A stretch of DNA of 51,386 nt from Paraglaciecola arctica (lineage in GTDB: Bacteria; Pseudomonadota; Gammaproteobacteria; Enterobacterales; Alteromonadaceae), in the NCBI RefSeq assembly GCF_018861065.1, contig NZ_JAHKQO010000042.1, forward strand, positions 1-51,386, read 5' to 3'. Below are positions 43,267 through 51,386 of the stretch, piece after piece (position 1 is the first letter of the stretch; each line of letters begins with the position of its first letter). The translations under genes and the position numbers were made by a program. The notes beneath the pieces are model-generated. The model made no database searches. It was not told the DNA's origin and saw only the letters and a list, made by a program, of their open reading frames with translations.

Positions 43267-43278
43267 ATTGTTAACAAA
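43267..43278. promoter_or_regulatory. Regulon operator before the MFS/GH117 operon, site 1
   Basis: ATTGTTAACAAA, one base from perfect, 54 bp before the MFS start codon. A -10-like TATAAG lies at 43297-43302, inside a small inverted repeat CGTTAG/CTAACG (43291-43308). Confidence 0.6.
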
Positions 43279-43310
43279 ATAAGATTGTTACGTTAGTATA
43301 AGCTAACGCT

Positions 43311-43322
43311 TTTGTTAACAGA
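43311..43322. promoter_or_regulatory. Partial regulon operator before the MFS/GH117 operon, site 2
   Basis: TTTGTTAACAGA keeps the 8-bp core TGTTAACA. It is 44 bp centre-to-centre from site 1 and ends 9 bp before the start codon, so binding here could also hinder transcription past the promoter. Confidence 0.4.
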
Positions 43323-43331
43323 GTAAATGTT

Positions 43332-44903
43332 ATGGGTCAAAAATTTCACAGTGTCTATTATTGCGCTATCGTTGTTTCTTTCGGTGCATTTATATTAGGG
43401 CTGGATGCTGCATTAATCTCGGGTACGATTAAATTTGTATCAGCGGACTTTGGCTTATCTGATATGCAAATAGGCACAATGGTGAGTGCACCAGGGTTAG
43501 CTGTGTTGTTTGCTCTGATGTTCACTGGTTTTGCCTGTAACCGAATTGGCCGTAAGAAAACTCTTATTGGTATTTCCTTCATTTATATATTCTCTGCTAT
43601 TGCTTCTACTTTTGCGCCCAATTATGAAAGCCTTGTTGTAGCTCGTTTTGTTGGTGGACTCGCCTTCACTTCGCTTTCTGTTGCCGCTATGTACATAGGC
43701 GAAATAGCGCCTCCAGCGTTAAGAGGGCGTTTGGTGGCCATGGTGCAAATTAGTATTGTAGTGGGCTTTTCTGCCGCTTATTTTATTAATTATGGCATGT
43801 TGCAGTTATCGCAAAGTACTGCGCAATGGGTGATTGATCTTGGGCTGACAACTCATACTTGGCGCTGGATGTTGGCGATTGAAATTGTTCCGGCAGTTGT
43901 GTGGTTTTCTTTATTATTTAGCATTCCTAAAAGCCCCCGATGGTTGGTGCTCCGCGGGCATGTGGATGAAGCCAAAGAGGTGTTACATGCCTTTGGTAAA
44001 GGCCCTAAAGTTGATGAAGAGTTAGCTCAGATTCAGGATAGCCTTAAAGGCACAGACGACAACACACCATTCTTGAAGTCGTTTAAATATTTATTTGAAC
44101 AACGTGTGCGCATGGCGGTGTTCATCGCTTTTGTTTTTGGGGTTGTCCAGCAAGTGACAGGTATCAATGCCATTTTATTCTATGCACCAACGGTATTTGA
44201 ACAGTTAGGTGTGGGTACGGATGCTGCTTTTCTTAATGCGGTTATCGTTGGTTTTACAGGAATGCTGTTTACCGTCTTAGGTATTTTACTTATTGATAAA
44301 GTGGGTCGACGGCCACTTGCTGTATGGGGGCTGGCTTGGGTAACCATCAGTCTGTTTATTTGTTACTACGGTTTTGGTCAGGCGACCTATAGTTTATCTG
44401 CTGATTTTGTGGCGCAGCTTGCAACTCAGCATCAAGTGCAAGGCTTAGAAAGTCTGGTTGGTCAGGTATTCCATAGCGATTTTGAATTCAAAGCGGCGCT
44501 GATTAATGTGCTAGGCGAGGGCACCTTTAGACAATTCGAAGGTGAAATTTTGCAAAGTGCCGGTACCATCCCGGTAGCTATAATCATGGTCGGTATCATC
44601 AGTTTTATCATGGCTTTCCACATGACCATTGGGCCAGTACTTTGGGTACTGTTTTCAGAGCTATTCCCCACGCATGTGCGTGGTATCGCCATCCCGACTT
44701 TTGCTTTTATATCAAGTATGGTGAGTTATTTTGTTCAGCAATTTTTCCCTTGGTTACTAACCAATCTTGGGGCTTCGCAAATTTTCTTGTTCTACGCCAT
44801 TAGCGGTTTAATTGGTTATTTTCTGATGTTAAAAATCATGCCCGAAACCAAAAACAAAACCATTGAAGAAATCGAATTAATGTTAAACAAAGGGATGGCT
44901 TAA
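43332..44903 (+). CDS. MFS sugar porter
   Basis: A 523-residue, twelve-segment inner-membrane transporter of the sugar-porter family. Hallmarks: NRIGRKKTLIG after segment 2, PKSPRWLVLRG before the central loop, QQVTGINAILFYAPTVFEQLG in segment 7, DKVGRRPL, and PETKNKTIEEIE at the C terminus. It has an unusually long loop of about 60 residues between segments 9 and 10 (after FICYYGFGQ, before TIPVAIIMVGI). It is first in the operon with GH117, whose product is cytoplasmic, so it most likely brings in neoagarobiose or another galactan-derived sugar with protons. D-galactose or AHG are the alternatives. Confidence 0.9.
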   Translation: MGQKFHSVYYCAIVVSFGAFILGLDAALISGTIKFVSADFGLSDMQIGTMVSAPGLAVLFALMFTGFACNRIGRKKTLIGISFIYIFSAIASTFAPNYESLVVARFVGGLAFTSLSVAAMYIGEIAPPALRGRLVAMVQISIVVGFSAAYFINYGMLQLSQSTAQWVIDLGLTTHTWRWMLAIEIVPAVVWFSLLFSIPKSPRWLVLRGHVDEAKEVLHAFGKGPKVDEELAQIQDSLKGTDDNTPFLKSFKYLFEQRVRMAVFIAFVFGVVQQVTGINAILFYAPTVFEQLGVGTDAAFLNAVIVGFTGMLFTVLGILLIDKVGRRPLAVWGLAWVTISLFICYYGFGQATYSLSADFVAQLATQHQVQGLESLVGQVFHSDFEFKAALINVLGEGTFRQFEGEILQSAGTIPVAIIMVGIISFIMAFHMTIGPVLWVLFSELFPTHVRGIAIPTFAFISSMVSYFVQQFFPWLLTNLGASQIFLFYAISGLIGYFLMLKIMPETKNKTIEEIELMLNKGMA

Positions 44904-44929
44904 GCCATTAACTTAGAGGTGTAAAATAG

Positions 44930-46012
44930 ATGTCGCAATGCAAATTGAGTTTAGCCAGCAAACGTGCCATTGAGCGTGGCTATGACAATCAAGGGCCACA
45001 ATGGTTAACTGAATTCGATGTTGTGGATTTACAAGGGGACTTTGCCTTTGAAGAAGGTGTGATACGTCGCGACCCTACATCCGTCATTATTGTTGATGGC
45101 GTGTATCACTGCTGGTACACCAAAGGGCAAGGAGAAACTGTAGGTTTTGGCTCTAACAATCCTGACGACAAAGTGTTTCCTTGGGATTTAACAGAGGTTT
45201 GGCACGCGACATCTGCAGATACCATCACATGGAAAGAACAAGGTCCTGCGATTCAACGGGGTAATGCCGGAGAGTTTGACGACCGAGCCGTATTTACGCC
45301 AGAGATCTTTGTACATGAGAGTAAATATTATCTAGTTTACCAAACCGTACAGTTTCCCTATACCAACCGCCAATATGAGCATATCGCTATTGCTTGGGCA
45401 GAGTCACCCAATGGCCCGTGGCATAAAAGTAACAAGCCTATTTTAAGTCCTTCAATGGATGGCCAATGGCACGGTGAGGAAGATAACCGTTTTCATGTTA
45501 AGTCTAAAGGCAGCTTCGATAGCCATAAGGTCCATGACCCTTGTTTGTTGCTTTTTAACGATCAGTTTTACCTCTATTACAAAGGTGAAACCATGGGTGA
45601 AGAAATGAACATAGGTGGCCGCGAGATCAAACATGGTGTGGCAATAGCTAAAGACATACTTGGGCCTTACCAAAAATCGGCATACAACCCCATTTCTAAC
45701 AGCGGTCATGAAGTAGTAGTTTGGAACTATCAAGGAGGCGTCGCTTCGCTTATTACCACCGATGGTCCAGAAAAAAATACCATCCAGTTTGCGCCAGATG
45801 GCATCAACTTTGATATTAAGGCCTATGTTAAAGGTGCGCCTGAAGCCATAGGATTATTTAGAGAATTCAAAGAAAACACCCTGCCAGCACCGGGTATACC
45901 TTGGGGGTTGACCCATAAATATGACGCAAGCTGGAATTGGAATTACATCTGTAAATTCACCACTCGAAAACAAATATTAGATGCGGGCACTTTTCAAAAT
46001 AAGCACGCTTAA
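44930..46012 (+). CDS. GH117 alpha-1,3-(3,6-anhydro)-L-galactosidase (neoagarobiose hydrolase)
   Basis: A 360-residue five-bladed beta-propeller enzyme that removes AHG from the non-reducing end of neoagarobiose, giving AHG and D-galactose. Characteristic blocks: [23 protein letters not shown] (D48), [44 protein letters not shown] (D203), and [17 protein letters not shown] (H260), the positions where GH117 catalytic Asp/His residues occur. The N terminus begins directly with the family helix ([20 protein letters not shown]), with no signal peptide, so it acts in the cytoplasm. It lies 26 bp after the MFS gene and 15 bp before a sulfatase gene. It links the agarases to the AHG-oxidising operon. 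Confidence 0.92.
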   Translation: MSQCKLSLASKRAIERGYDNQGPQWLTEFDVVDLQGDFAFEEGVIRRDPTSVIIVDGVYHCWYTKGQGETVGFGSNNPDDKVFPWDLTEVWHATSADTITWKEQGPAIQRGNAGEFDDRAVFTPEIFVHESKYYLVYQTVQFPYTNRQYEHIAIAWAESPNGPWHKSNKPILSPSMDGQWHGEEDNRFHVKSKGSFDSHKVHDPCLLLFNDQFYLYYKGETMGEEMNIGGREIKHGVAIAKDILGPYQKSAYNPISNSGHEVVVWNYQGGVASLITTDGPEKNTIQFAPDGINFDIKAYVKGAPEAIGLFREFKENTLPAPGIPWGLTHKYDASWNWNYICKFTTRKQILDAGTFQNKHA

Positions 46013-46027
46013 AAAGGAAGGTCTGAA

Positions 46028-47437
46028 GTGACTAAGCTACACTATTTTCGCCTAGCCATTTTTTCGTTAGTGGTGCTAAGTAGCAATACCTTTGCTGCTA
46101 AACAACCTAACATTTTATTGATTCTAAGTGATGATGCAGGTTATGCCGATTTTGGTTTCCAAGGCAGCTCTGAAATGAAAACCCCTAGCTTAGACGCACT
46201 CGCGAAGCAAAGCATTCGATTTGAACAAGCCTATGTCAGCGCGGCAACGTGCGGCCCATCACGGGCTGGATTGTACACCGGCAAGTACCAACAACGTTTT
46301 GGTTTTGAAGAAAACAACGTGCCTGGTTACATGAGTCAGTCAGGTCTACATGACATGGAAATGGGGTTGCCGTTAAACCAGAAAACACTAGCAAATTATT
46401 TACAAGATCTTGGTTATACCACGGCCTTGTTTGGCAAATGGCATCAAGGAGATGCTGATAAATATCACCCATTAAAGCGTGGATTTGATGAGTTTGTTGG
46501 TTTTCGTGGTGGATCGCGCAGTTATTTCGAACTTAGTCCTCAACAGAGAAAAGTTCACCCGCAAGATCAATGGGAACGTGGGTTTGGTAAGATTGAGAAG
46601 GTCGATAAATACCTTACCGATCTATTGGCTGATGAGGCGATTCGCTTTATTCAAAAGCCCCAAAAAGCTCCTTTTATGGCAGTGTTGTCTTTCAACGCTG
46701 TTCACACACCAATGGAAGTAGTAAACCAGCATTTGGCGTTGTTTCCAGAACTAAAGGGGAAACGCCAACAACTTGCCGCCATGACTTATGCTATGGACCT
46801 AGCCATTGAACGAGTGTTGCAAAGTTTGGTCGATAGCGGTGTAGAAAAAGATACTTTGGTGATTTATACCAACGATAACGGTGGACCGTCAGATACAAAC
46901 CATTCTAACAACTACCCACTAAGCGGCAGCAAAGCTAATCATCTTGAAGGCGGAATACGTGTGCCAATGTTGATGCGCTGGCCAAAACGTTTAGCCGCTA
47001 ATGCGACCTATGGGTATCCAGTGAGCTTATTAGATTTACTTCCCACCTTTGTGGACATCGCTGGTGGTGATTGGCAGGCGATTAAGGATATCGATGGAGT
47101 AAGTTTACTTCCTTATATTACAGGTGAAAACCTCACTCGTCCTCACCAAACTCTGTTTTGGAAAAAGGAAAACCGTGGCGCAATTCGAGATATGGACTGG
47201 AAACTGTTGCGTTTCCCTGACCGTCCAGCTCAGTTATACAACATAGCAACGGATATTTCAGAACAACACAATCTAGCTAGCCAGCACCCTGAAAAAGTGA
47301 AACAACTGTACCAACTGTTGTTTGCGTGGGAGCTGACCTTAGAGCGCCCTTTGTGGCAACTGCAACGCCAATATGAAGGCGCTGCCATGCGTCGTATGGA
47401 TAAATTTAGGGTTCCACAGCAACATAAGAAGCAGTAA
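46028..47437 (+). CDS. S1-family (formylglycine) sulfatase, exported (1)
   Basis: A 469-residue type-I sulfatase. Signal peptide (to about residue 23, NTFAA), metal ligands in LILSDDAGYADFG, and the maturation motif CGPSRAG with C75 converted to formylglycine. LFGKWHQG and NDNGGPSD supply further active-site residues. The start is a GTG preceded by AAGGAAGG. The Cys-type motif can be matured by an aerobic FGE or a radical-SAM enzyme; neither gene is in the window. It would remove sulfate from agar- or porphyran-type galactans in the periplasm. It is third in the MFS operon. Confidence 0.92.
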   Translation: MTKLHYFRLAIFSLVVLSSNTFAAKQPNILLILSDDAGYADFGFQGSSEMKTPSLDALAKQSIRFEQAYVSAATCGPSRAGLYTGKYQQRFGFEENNVPGYMSQSGLHDMEMGLPLNQKTLANYLQDLGYTTALFGKWHQGDADKYHPLKRGFDEFVGFRGGSRSYFELSPQQRKVHPQDQWERGFGKIEKVDKYLTDLLADEAIRFIQKPQKAPFMAVLSFNAVHTPMEVVNQHLALFPELKGKRQQLAAMTYAMDLAIERVLQSLVDSGVEKDTLVIYTNDNGGPSDTNHSNNYPLSGSKANHLEGGIRVPMLMRWPKRLAANATYGYPVSLLDLLPTFVDIAGGDWQAIKDIDGVSLLPYITGENLTRPHQTLFWKKENRGAIRDMDWKLLRFPDRPAQLYNIATDISEQHNLASQHPEKVKQLYQLLFAWELTLERPLWQLQRQYEGAAMRRMDKFRVPQQHKKQ

Positions 47438-47503
47438 ACCCAGTGTACTTTTTTGTCTTGAAGCCTACTTCAACATCAATCTTCATCTTGGAAACACAAA
47501 GAC

Positions 47504-48967
47504 ATGATTAATAAATTAAACGATATGGAAATATTTCGACCAATGTTAGCCATTTTTTTGTTGCTAAGTATACGTTGCCCTATGGTGTTGGCCGATGAAC
47601 TGCCAAATATAGTGGTTATTTTTGCTGATGATCTAGGATACGGGGATTTGGGTTTTACGGGCTCAAAAGAAATCTTAACACCTAATATTGATGCTCTGGC
47701 CAATAATGGAGTGATATTTAAAAATGGCTATGTCAGTCATCCCTATTGTGGGCCGTCTCGGGCGGGATTGTTAACTGGTCGTCATCAAGCTCGATTTGGT
47801 ATGGAAGTTAATGCTGCACATTCGCCGGATGATCCCTACATGGGATTGCCGCTAGAAGAAAAAACCTTTGCGTCTCGTTTACAACCCCTTGGATACAAAA
47901 CAGCGGTAATCGGTAAATGGCATGTCGGTTCACACCCTAAATTCCACCCTAACAATAGAGGTTTTGATTATTTCTATGGCTTTTTACCAGGTGGGCATAA
48001 TTACTTCCCTGAATCAATTAGAGTCAGCAGTGATCCTTACGACGCGCCTATGGTACGTAACGGTAAACCCGCTCAGTTGCAAGAATACTTAACCACAGCG
48101 TTAAGTCGGGATGCGGCCAAGTTTGTCACAGAAACTAAAGGCCCATTTATGTTGTATTTGGCCTACAACGCACCCCATCAGCCTTTGGAGGCGACTAAAA
48201 AAGATTTAGCTAAATATACCCATATTAAAGACAAAAATAGACGCATTTATGCCGCCATGATTGATTCGATGGATCAAGGTGTTGGTCGTGTGGTGGAGGC
48301 GCTCAAACAAAGCAATAAGTTCGACAACACCTTAATATTTTTCTTGTCTGACAACGGGGGAGTGTACCCAGAATATTGGATGCCTAATTCCATGTGGGCC
48401 AGTAATTTTCCATTTAGAAGAGGTAAAGTAAGTCTAACCGAAGGGGGCGTGCATGTGCCATTCATCGCCCATTGGCCTCAAGGTTTTGGTAAGGCAGGAG
48501 AGATCGATGGTTTAGTTTCATCCTTGGATATTGCCGCCACTGCTTTAGGAGTGGCAGGCGCAGACACGTCTGATGCCAATCTTGACGGCGTTGATTTAAC
48601 CCCTTATGTCACGAGGGAAAAATCTGGCTCACCTCACGCAGCATTATTTTGGCGTTTAGAAGAAGCCGACCATATTTGGGCAGTGCGTACTCCTCAATAT
48701 AAATATTTACATCAAACCTTACCCGGTGTCGGCAAAAGTTTCTTTGATATGCAGGCAGACCCCTATGAAGCGAATAATCTTTATGGCCAAGAGCCTGAAC
48801 TTCAAGCTCAGTTAGCTACTTTGTGGAACCAATGGAATAGTCACAACAAACAAAATGTGTTGTTACAAGCAGAACCTTACAAGAAACAAAGAGCGAAATT
48901 TTATGAGGATTGGTATCAACAATTGCTGCAAAAAGCGCAAGAACATAAGCCATATGTTGTTGAATAA
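47504..48967 (+). CDS. S1-family (formylglycine) sulfatase, exported (2)
   Basis: A 487-residue sulfatase with a signal peptide (about residues 1-30, ending MVLA), metal-site VIFADDLGYGDLG, maturation motif CGPSRAG with C82, VIGKWHVGSHPKFHP, and FLSDNGGVYPEYW. It is related to but clearly different from the upstream sulfatase, especially in the substrate region (FYGFLPGGHNYFPES), which suggests a different sulfate position. It is 66 bp after that gene and probably in the same message. Target likely L-galactose-6-sulfate or another galactan sulfate; not provable here. Confidence 0.92.
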   Translation: MINKLNDMEIFRPMLAIFLLLSIRCPMVLADELPNIVVIFADDLGYGDLGFTGSKEILTPNIDALANNGVIFKNGYVSHPYCGPSRAGLLTGRHQARFGMEVNAAHSPDDPYMGLPLEEKTFASRLQPLGYKTAVIGKWHVGSHPKFHPNNRGFDYFYGFLPGGHNYFPESIRVSSDPYDAPMVRNGKPAQLQEYLTTALSRDAAKFVTETKGPFMLYLAYNAPHQPLEATKKDLAKYTHIKDKNRRIYAAMIDSMDQGVGRVVEALKQSNKFDNTLIFFLSDNGGVYPEYWMPNSMWASNFPFRRGKVSLTEGGVHVPFIAHWPQGFGKAGEIDGLVSSLDIAATALGVAGADTSDANLDGVDLTPYVTREKSGSPHAALFWRLEEADHIWAVRTPQYKYLHQTLPGVGKSFFDMQADPYEANNLYGQEPELQAQLATLWNQWNSHNKQNVLLQAEPYKKQRAKFYEDWYQQLLQKAQEHKPYVVE

Positions 48968-49004
48968 AACATTTGAATCAAAATACGAATTAAAAAGGTG
49001 ACAT

Positions 49005-51359
49005 ATGACAAATCAAGTTTCCCGTCGTGATGCATTAAAACTTGCAGCTGCAGGACTGGCAGCAACTACTATGGGCTGTTCGTCAGCGGTAAACACCACG
49101 CAAAAAGAAAAGTCTACTGTGCTAGATGAAAAGCGCAGCGACACCTGGAGTAATACTCATGATCGTGTTTGGCTTGGTGGCGAATATTGGGCGAACCCTA
49201 TGGAAGATTGGCAGGTTGTTAACGGTGCCGTTCAGTGCTTAAGTACAGGTGGAAACCGTAGCGTGCATTCTTTGCTTCATCAATTAAGTTCACATCAACC
49301 TTTTCAATTGTCTTTGCAGCTTAAACGAACAAAGATAGGTTCAATAGATGGTGGCGCCGGTATTCGTTTAGGAGCCAAAAGTGATATTGATGAATATCGC
49401 AGTAACTGTTTTGTACAGCATGGTTATGATGGCGGTATTATTCAGAATCAGTTAGCACTGGGTGAACAACGCACTAACCTAACTCAGTCGGTTGCTGATA
49501 ACGATCTGGTGTTAACCCTAAAAGGTGAGCCGCGTGCGGGAATATTTGCTCTCACCTTAGAAGCACGTTTAGTCGAAAACAACCAGCTAATTGGTCAGCT
49601 AGATGAGCTGGTTGCCATTGATAAAGTATTGGGAAATGTTGCTATTGTGAGTAACTTTACTCAGTCATCGGAAATTGCAGCCGACCCTAAAGGAAGTCTG
49701 TATCAATTCTCGCAATGGACAATAGAGGGTGAGGCTTTTAACCATAAGCCAGAACAAAAATTTGGACCAATCTTATGGACAATGTATACCCTCAGCGATA
49801 CTCGTAGTGCAGAAGGTTTTGTGCTAAAACTCAGCGCCTTAACAGGACCTTTGGGGGCGAAAGATAATCATCATGTTGAATTAGAAATACAGCGCTCGGG
49901 TCGCTGGCAGTCTATTGCGAGTGCAAAATTGGACACTGATGCTTGGGTGGCGACCTTTAGGGTTGTTAACTGGGATGAAAAACAAGATATACCTTATCGA
50001 GTGGTTTACCGAGAAAAGCGCCGTGATGGCAGTGAAGCGCCAGACTTTTTTAATGGTATTGTGCAAGCTAACCCAGAGAATCGAAAACTGCGAATGGCGG
50101 CGCTAACTTGCCAAAACGATTACGCCTTCCCCTACGCGCCGGTTGCTAAAAATGTCGAAAAACTCACCCCTGATTTAGTTTTATTTTCTGGCGATCAGAT
50201 ATACGAAAATCACGGAGGTTTTGGTCTGATCCGCAATCCAGCCTCTTTAGCGATACTGAATTACTTACGCAAGTTTTATCAATTTGGGTGGGCATTTAGA
50301 GATGCCATGCGTAATGCGCCAACCATTTGTTTACCCGATGATCATGACGTAATGCAAGGTAATCTTTGGGGCGAAGCAGGCGCAAAAATGTCTGAAGAAG
50401 CCAATAAACTAGGTCGCAGTGATGCATGGGGCGGTTACATCAATCCAATTAAAATGGTAAATGTAAGCCACCTTACTCATACCGCTCATCTTCCTGATCC
50501 CGTTGACCCGACTCCTTCAGAAAGAGGATTAAGTGTCTATTATACTGATATGGTGTATGGAGGAGTGGGGTTTGCAATTTTGGCTGATCGCCAGTGGAAA
50601 AGTGGCCCAGATCGTTTAGGAATTGTAGTGGGTGAAACGGGGCAAGGTGAATCGCCAACTTATATTAACCCAGCATTTGACCGAGAAGACTTACAATTGT
50701 TGGGAACACGTCAAGAAGCCTTTTTAGAGCAATGGGCCACAGACTGGCGTGGGCATTCATTAAAAGCGGTGATTAGCCAAACAGTTTTTGCTGGTATTTC
50801 CACTCATCAACCGCTACCAGATCGTTATTTGAAATATGATTTTGATTGTAGTGGTTGGCCCGGAACAGCGCGTAATCGTGCCATTGAAATCATGCGTCAA
50901 TCTAAAGCCTTACATATTTGTGGTGATACCCATTTAGGTACGTTATCTCAGTATGGCGTCGATAAACAACGGGATAGCAATTGGGCATTTTGTACCCCTG
51001 CAATTGCAGCTGGTTGGCCAAGGTGGTGGCGTCCTGATGATTTACCCATGGCCCATTCCAATCGTCCTTCTCACGGTTTATCGCAAACTGGCGAATACCT
51101 AGATAGTTTTGGCAACAAAATATACGTGTATGCGGTAGGAAATCCAATTGTAGGTAAATCAGACAATCGTTATATTCATGCTCATGAAAAAGGCTCGGGT
51201 TTTGGATTTATTAAGTTTGATACCAAAGCCAAAACCTATGAAATACAAGCCTACCGTTTCTTGGTTGATGCAACCGAAAACAATAGCGAAAACCAATTTC
51301 CCGGTTGGCCAGTGGTGATACATCAGGATGAAAATATTGGGATGAATAGACTGCTGTAA
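49005..51359 (+). CDS. PhoD-like metallophosphoesterase, Tat lipoprotein (copy 2)
   Basis: A 784-residue paralogue of the protein at 25092-27437. It starts with a Tat motif (SRRDALK) and lipobox (TTMGC). An N-terminal beta-sandwich region (DRVWLGGEYWANPMEDW) is followed by a PhoD domain whose metal motifs are LFSGDQIYENHGG, CLPDDHDVMQGNLWG and HICGDTHLG. The C terminus (FGFIKFDTKAKTYEIQAYRFLVDA) also matches copy 1. It follows the second sulfatase by 37 bp with AAGGTG before the ATG and ends the operon at the window edge. Keeping one copy in each galactan operon suggests that both act on the same type of substrate. Confidence 0.85.
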   Translation: MTNQVSRRDALKLAAAGLAATTMGCSSAVNTTQKEKSTVLDEKRSDTWSNTHDRVWLGGEYWANPMEDWQVVNGAVQCLSTGGNRSVHSLLHQLSSHQPFQLSLQLKRTKIGSIDGGAGIRLGAKSDIDEYRSNCFVQHGYDGGIIQNQLALGEQRTNLTQSVADNDLVLTLKGEPRAGIFALTLEARLVENNQLIGQLDELVAIDKVLGNVAIVSNFTQSSEIAADPKGSLYQFSQWTIEGEAFNHKPEQKFGPILWTMYTLSDTRSAEGFVLKLSALTGPLGAKDNHHVELEIQRSGRWQSIASAKLDTDAWVATFRVVNWDEKQDIPYRVVYREKRRDGSEAPDFFNGIVQANPENRKLRMAALTCQNDYAFPYAPVAKNVEKLTPDLVLFSGDQIYENHGGFGLIRNPASLAILNYLRKFYQFGWAFRDAMRNAPTICLPDDHDVMQGNLWGEAGAKMSEEANKLGRSDAWGGYINPIKMVNVSHLTHTAHLPDPVDPTPSERGLSVYYTDMVYGGVGFAILADRQWKSGPDRLGIVVGETGQGESPTYINPAFDREDLQLLGTRQEAFLEQWATDWRGHSLKAVISQTVFAGISTHQPLPDRYLKYDFDCSGWPGTARNRAIEIMRQSKALHICGDTHLGTLSQYGVDKQRDSNWAFCTPAIAAGWPRWWRPDDLPMAHSNRPSHGLSQTGEYLDSFGNKIYVYAVGNPIVGKSDNRYIHAHEKGSGFGFIKFDTKAKTYEIQAYRFLVDATENNSENQFPGWPVVIHQDENIGMNRLL

Positions 51360-51386
51360 AAGCTAAGGCCGATCAGTTAAGAAAAC

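Overview
The window is chromosomal DNA of a moderately AT-rich marine gammaproteobacterium. The gene families (agarases, TonB-dependent receptor of the Xanthomonas/Caulobacter type, SapC, sulfatases) and general sequence style suggest the Alteromonadaceae (Paraglaciecola/Glaciecola/Alteromonas-like). This is an inference from gene content; there is no rRNA gene here to settle it. No tRNA, rRNA, CRISPR array, insertion sequence or prophage was recognised.

Region 1 (1-7 kb) is ordinary housekeeping on the minus strand: MscS channel, a DUF2780 exported protein, MOSC protein, MATE exporter, MoeA, a membrane GGDEF diguanylate cyclase and a TraB/GumN protein. Region 2 (7.0-14.0 kb, plus strand) is an assimilatory nitrate/nitrite operon, nirB-nirD-nasA-cobA. 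Its leader carries a candidate sigma-54 promoter, an ANTAR/NasT-type hexaloop hairpin and an overlapping intrinsic terminator just before nirB, so it looks controlled by antitermination. A YbiB/TrpD2-like gene follows.

Region 3 (15.4-51.4 kb) is a large red-algal galactan (agar, possibly porphyran) utilisation locus. (a) A FadR-type GntR regulator is divergent from a four-gene catabolic operon: enolase-superfamily 3,6-anhydro-L-galactonate cycloisomerase, Zn dehydrogenase, KduD-like SDR and AldA-like aldehyde dehydrogenase. (b) A 600-bp gap holds a terminator, an inverted-repeat element, a 29-bp tandem repeat and a REP-like hairpin. (c) A flavin-dependent halogenase and a phytanoyl-CoA-dioxygenase-like gene (both minus) lie beside an IclR regulator. 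(d) A minus-strand operon encodes GH86, GH50, an NHL beta-propeller and a PhoD-like Tat lipoprotein. (e) A second GH50 gene is divergent from a TonB receptor, a large surface lipoprotein and SapC. (f) A plus-strand operon encodes a sugar-porter MFS, GH117, two S1 sulfatases and a second PhoD-like protein.

Together these describe a route: secreted lipoprotein GH86 and GH50 enzymes cut agar to neoagarobiose; the TonB receptor and MFS import it; cytoplasmic GH117 splits it to D-galactose and 3,6-anhydro-L-galactose (AHG); the aldehyde dehydrogenase and cycloisomerase convert AHG to 2-keto-3-deoxy-L-galactonate; and the two dehydrogenases may epimerise this to KDG. KDG kinase, KDPG aldolase and Leloir genes are not in the window.

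A palindrome, ATTGTTAACAAT (general form TTGTNNACAA), sits before nearly every transcription unit of the locus and was not seen in the first 15 kb. It fits the operator form of FadR-type GntR proteins and probably defines the regulon. The least understood parts are the halogenase/SapC/PhyH set, the two PhoD-like proteins and the NHL propeller, none of which has an obvious place in known agar catabolism.
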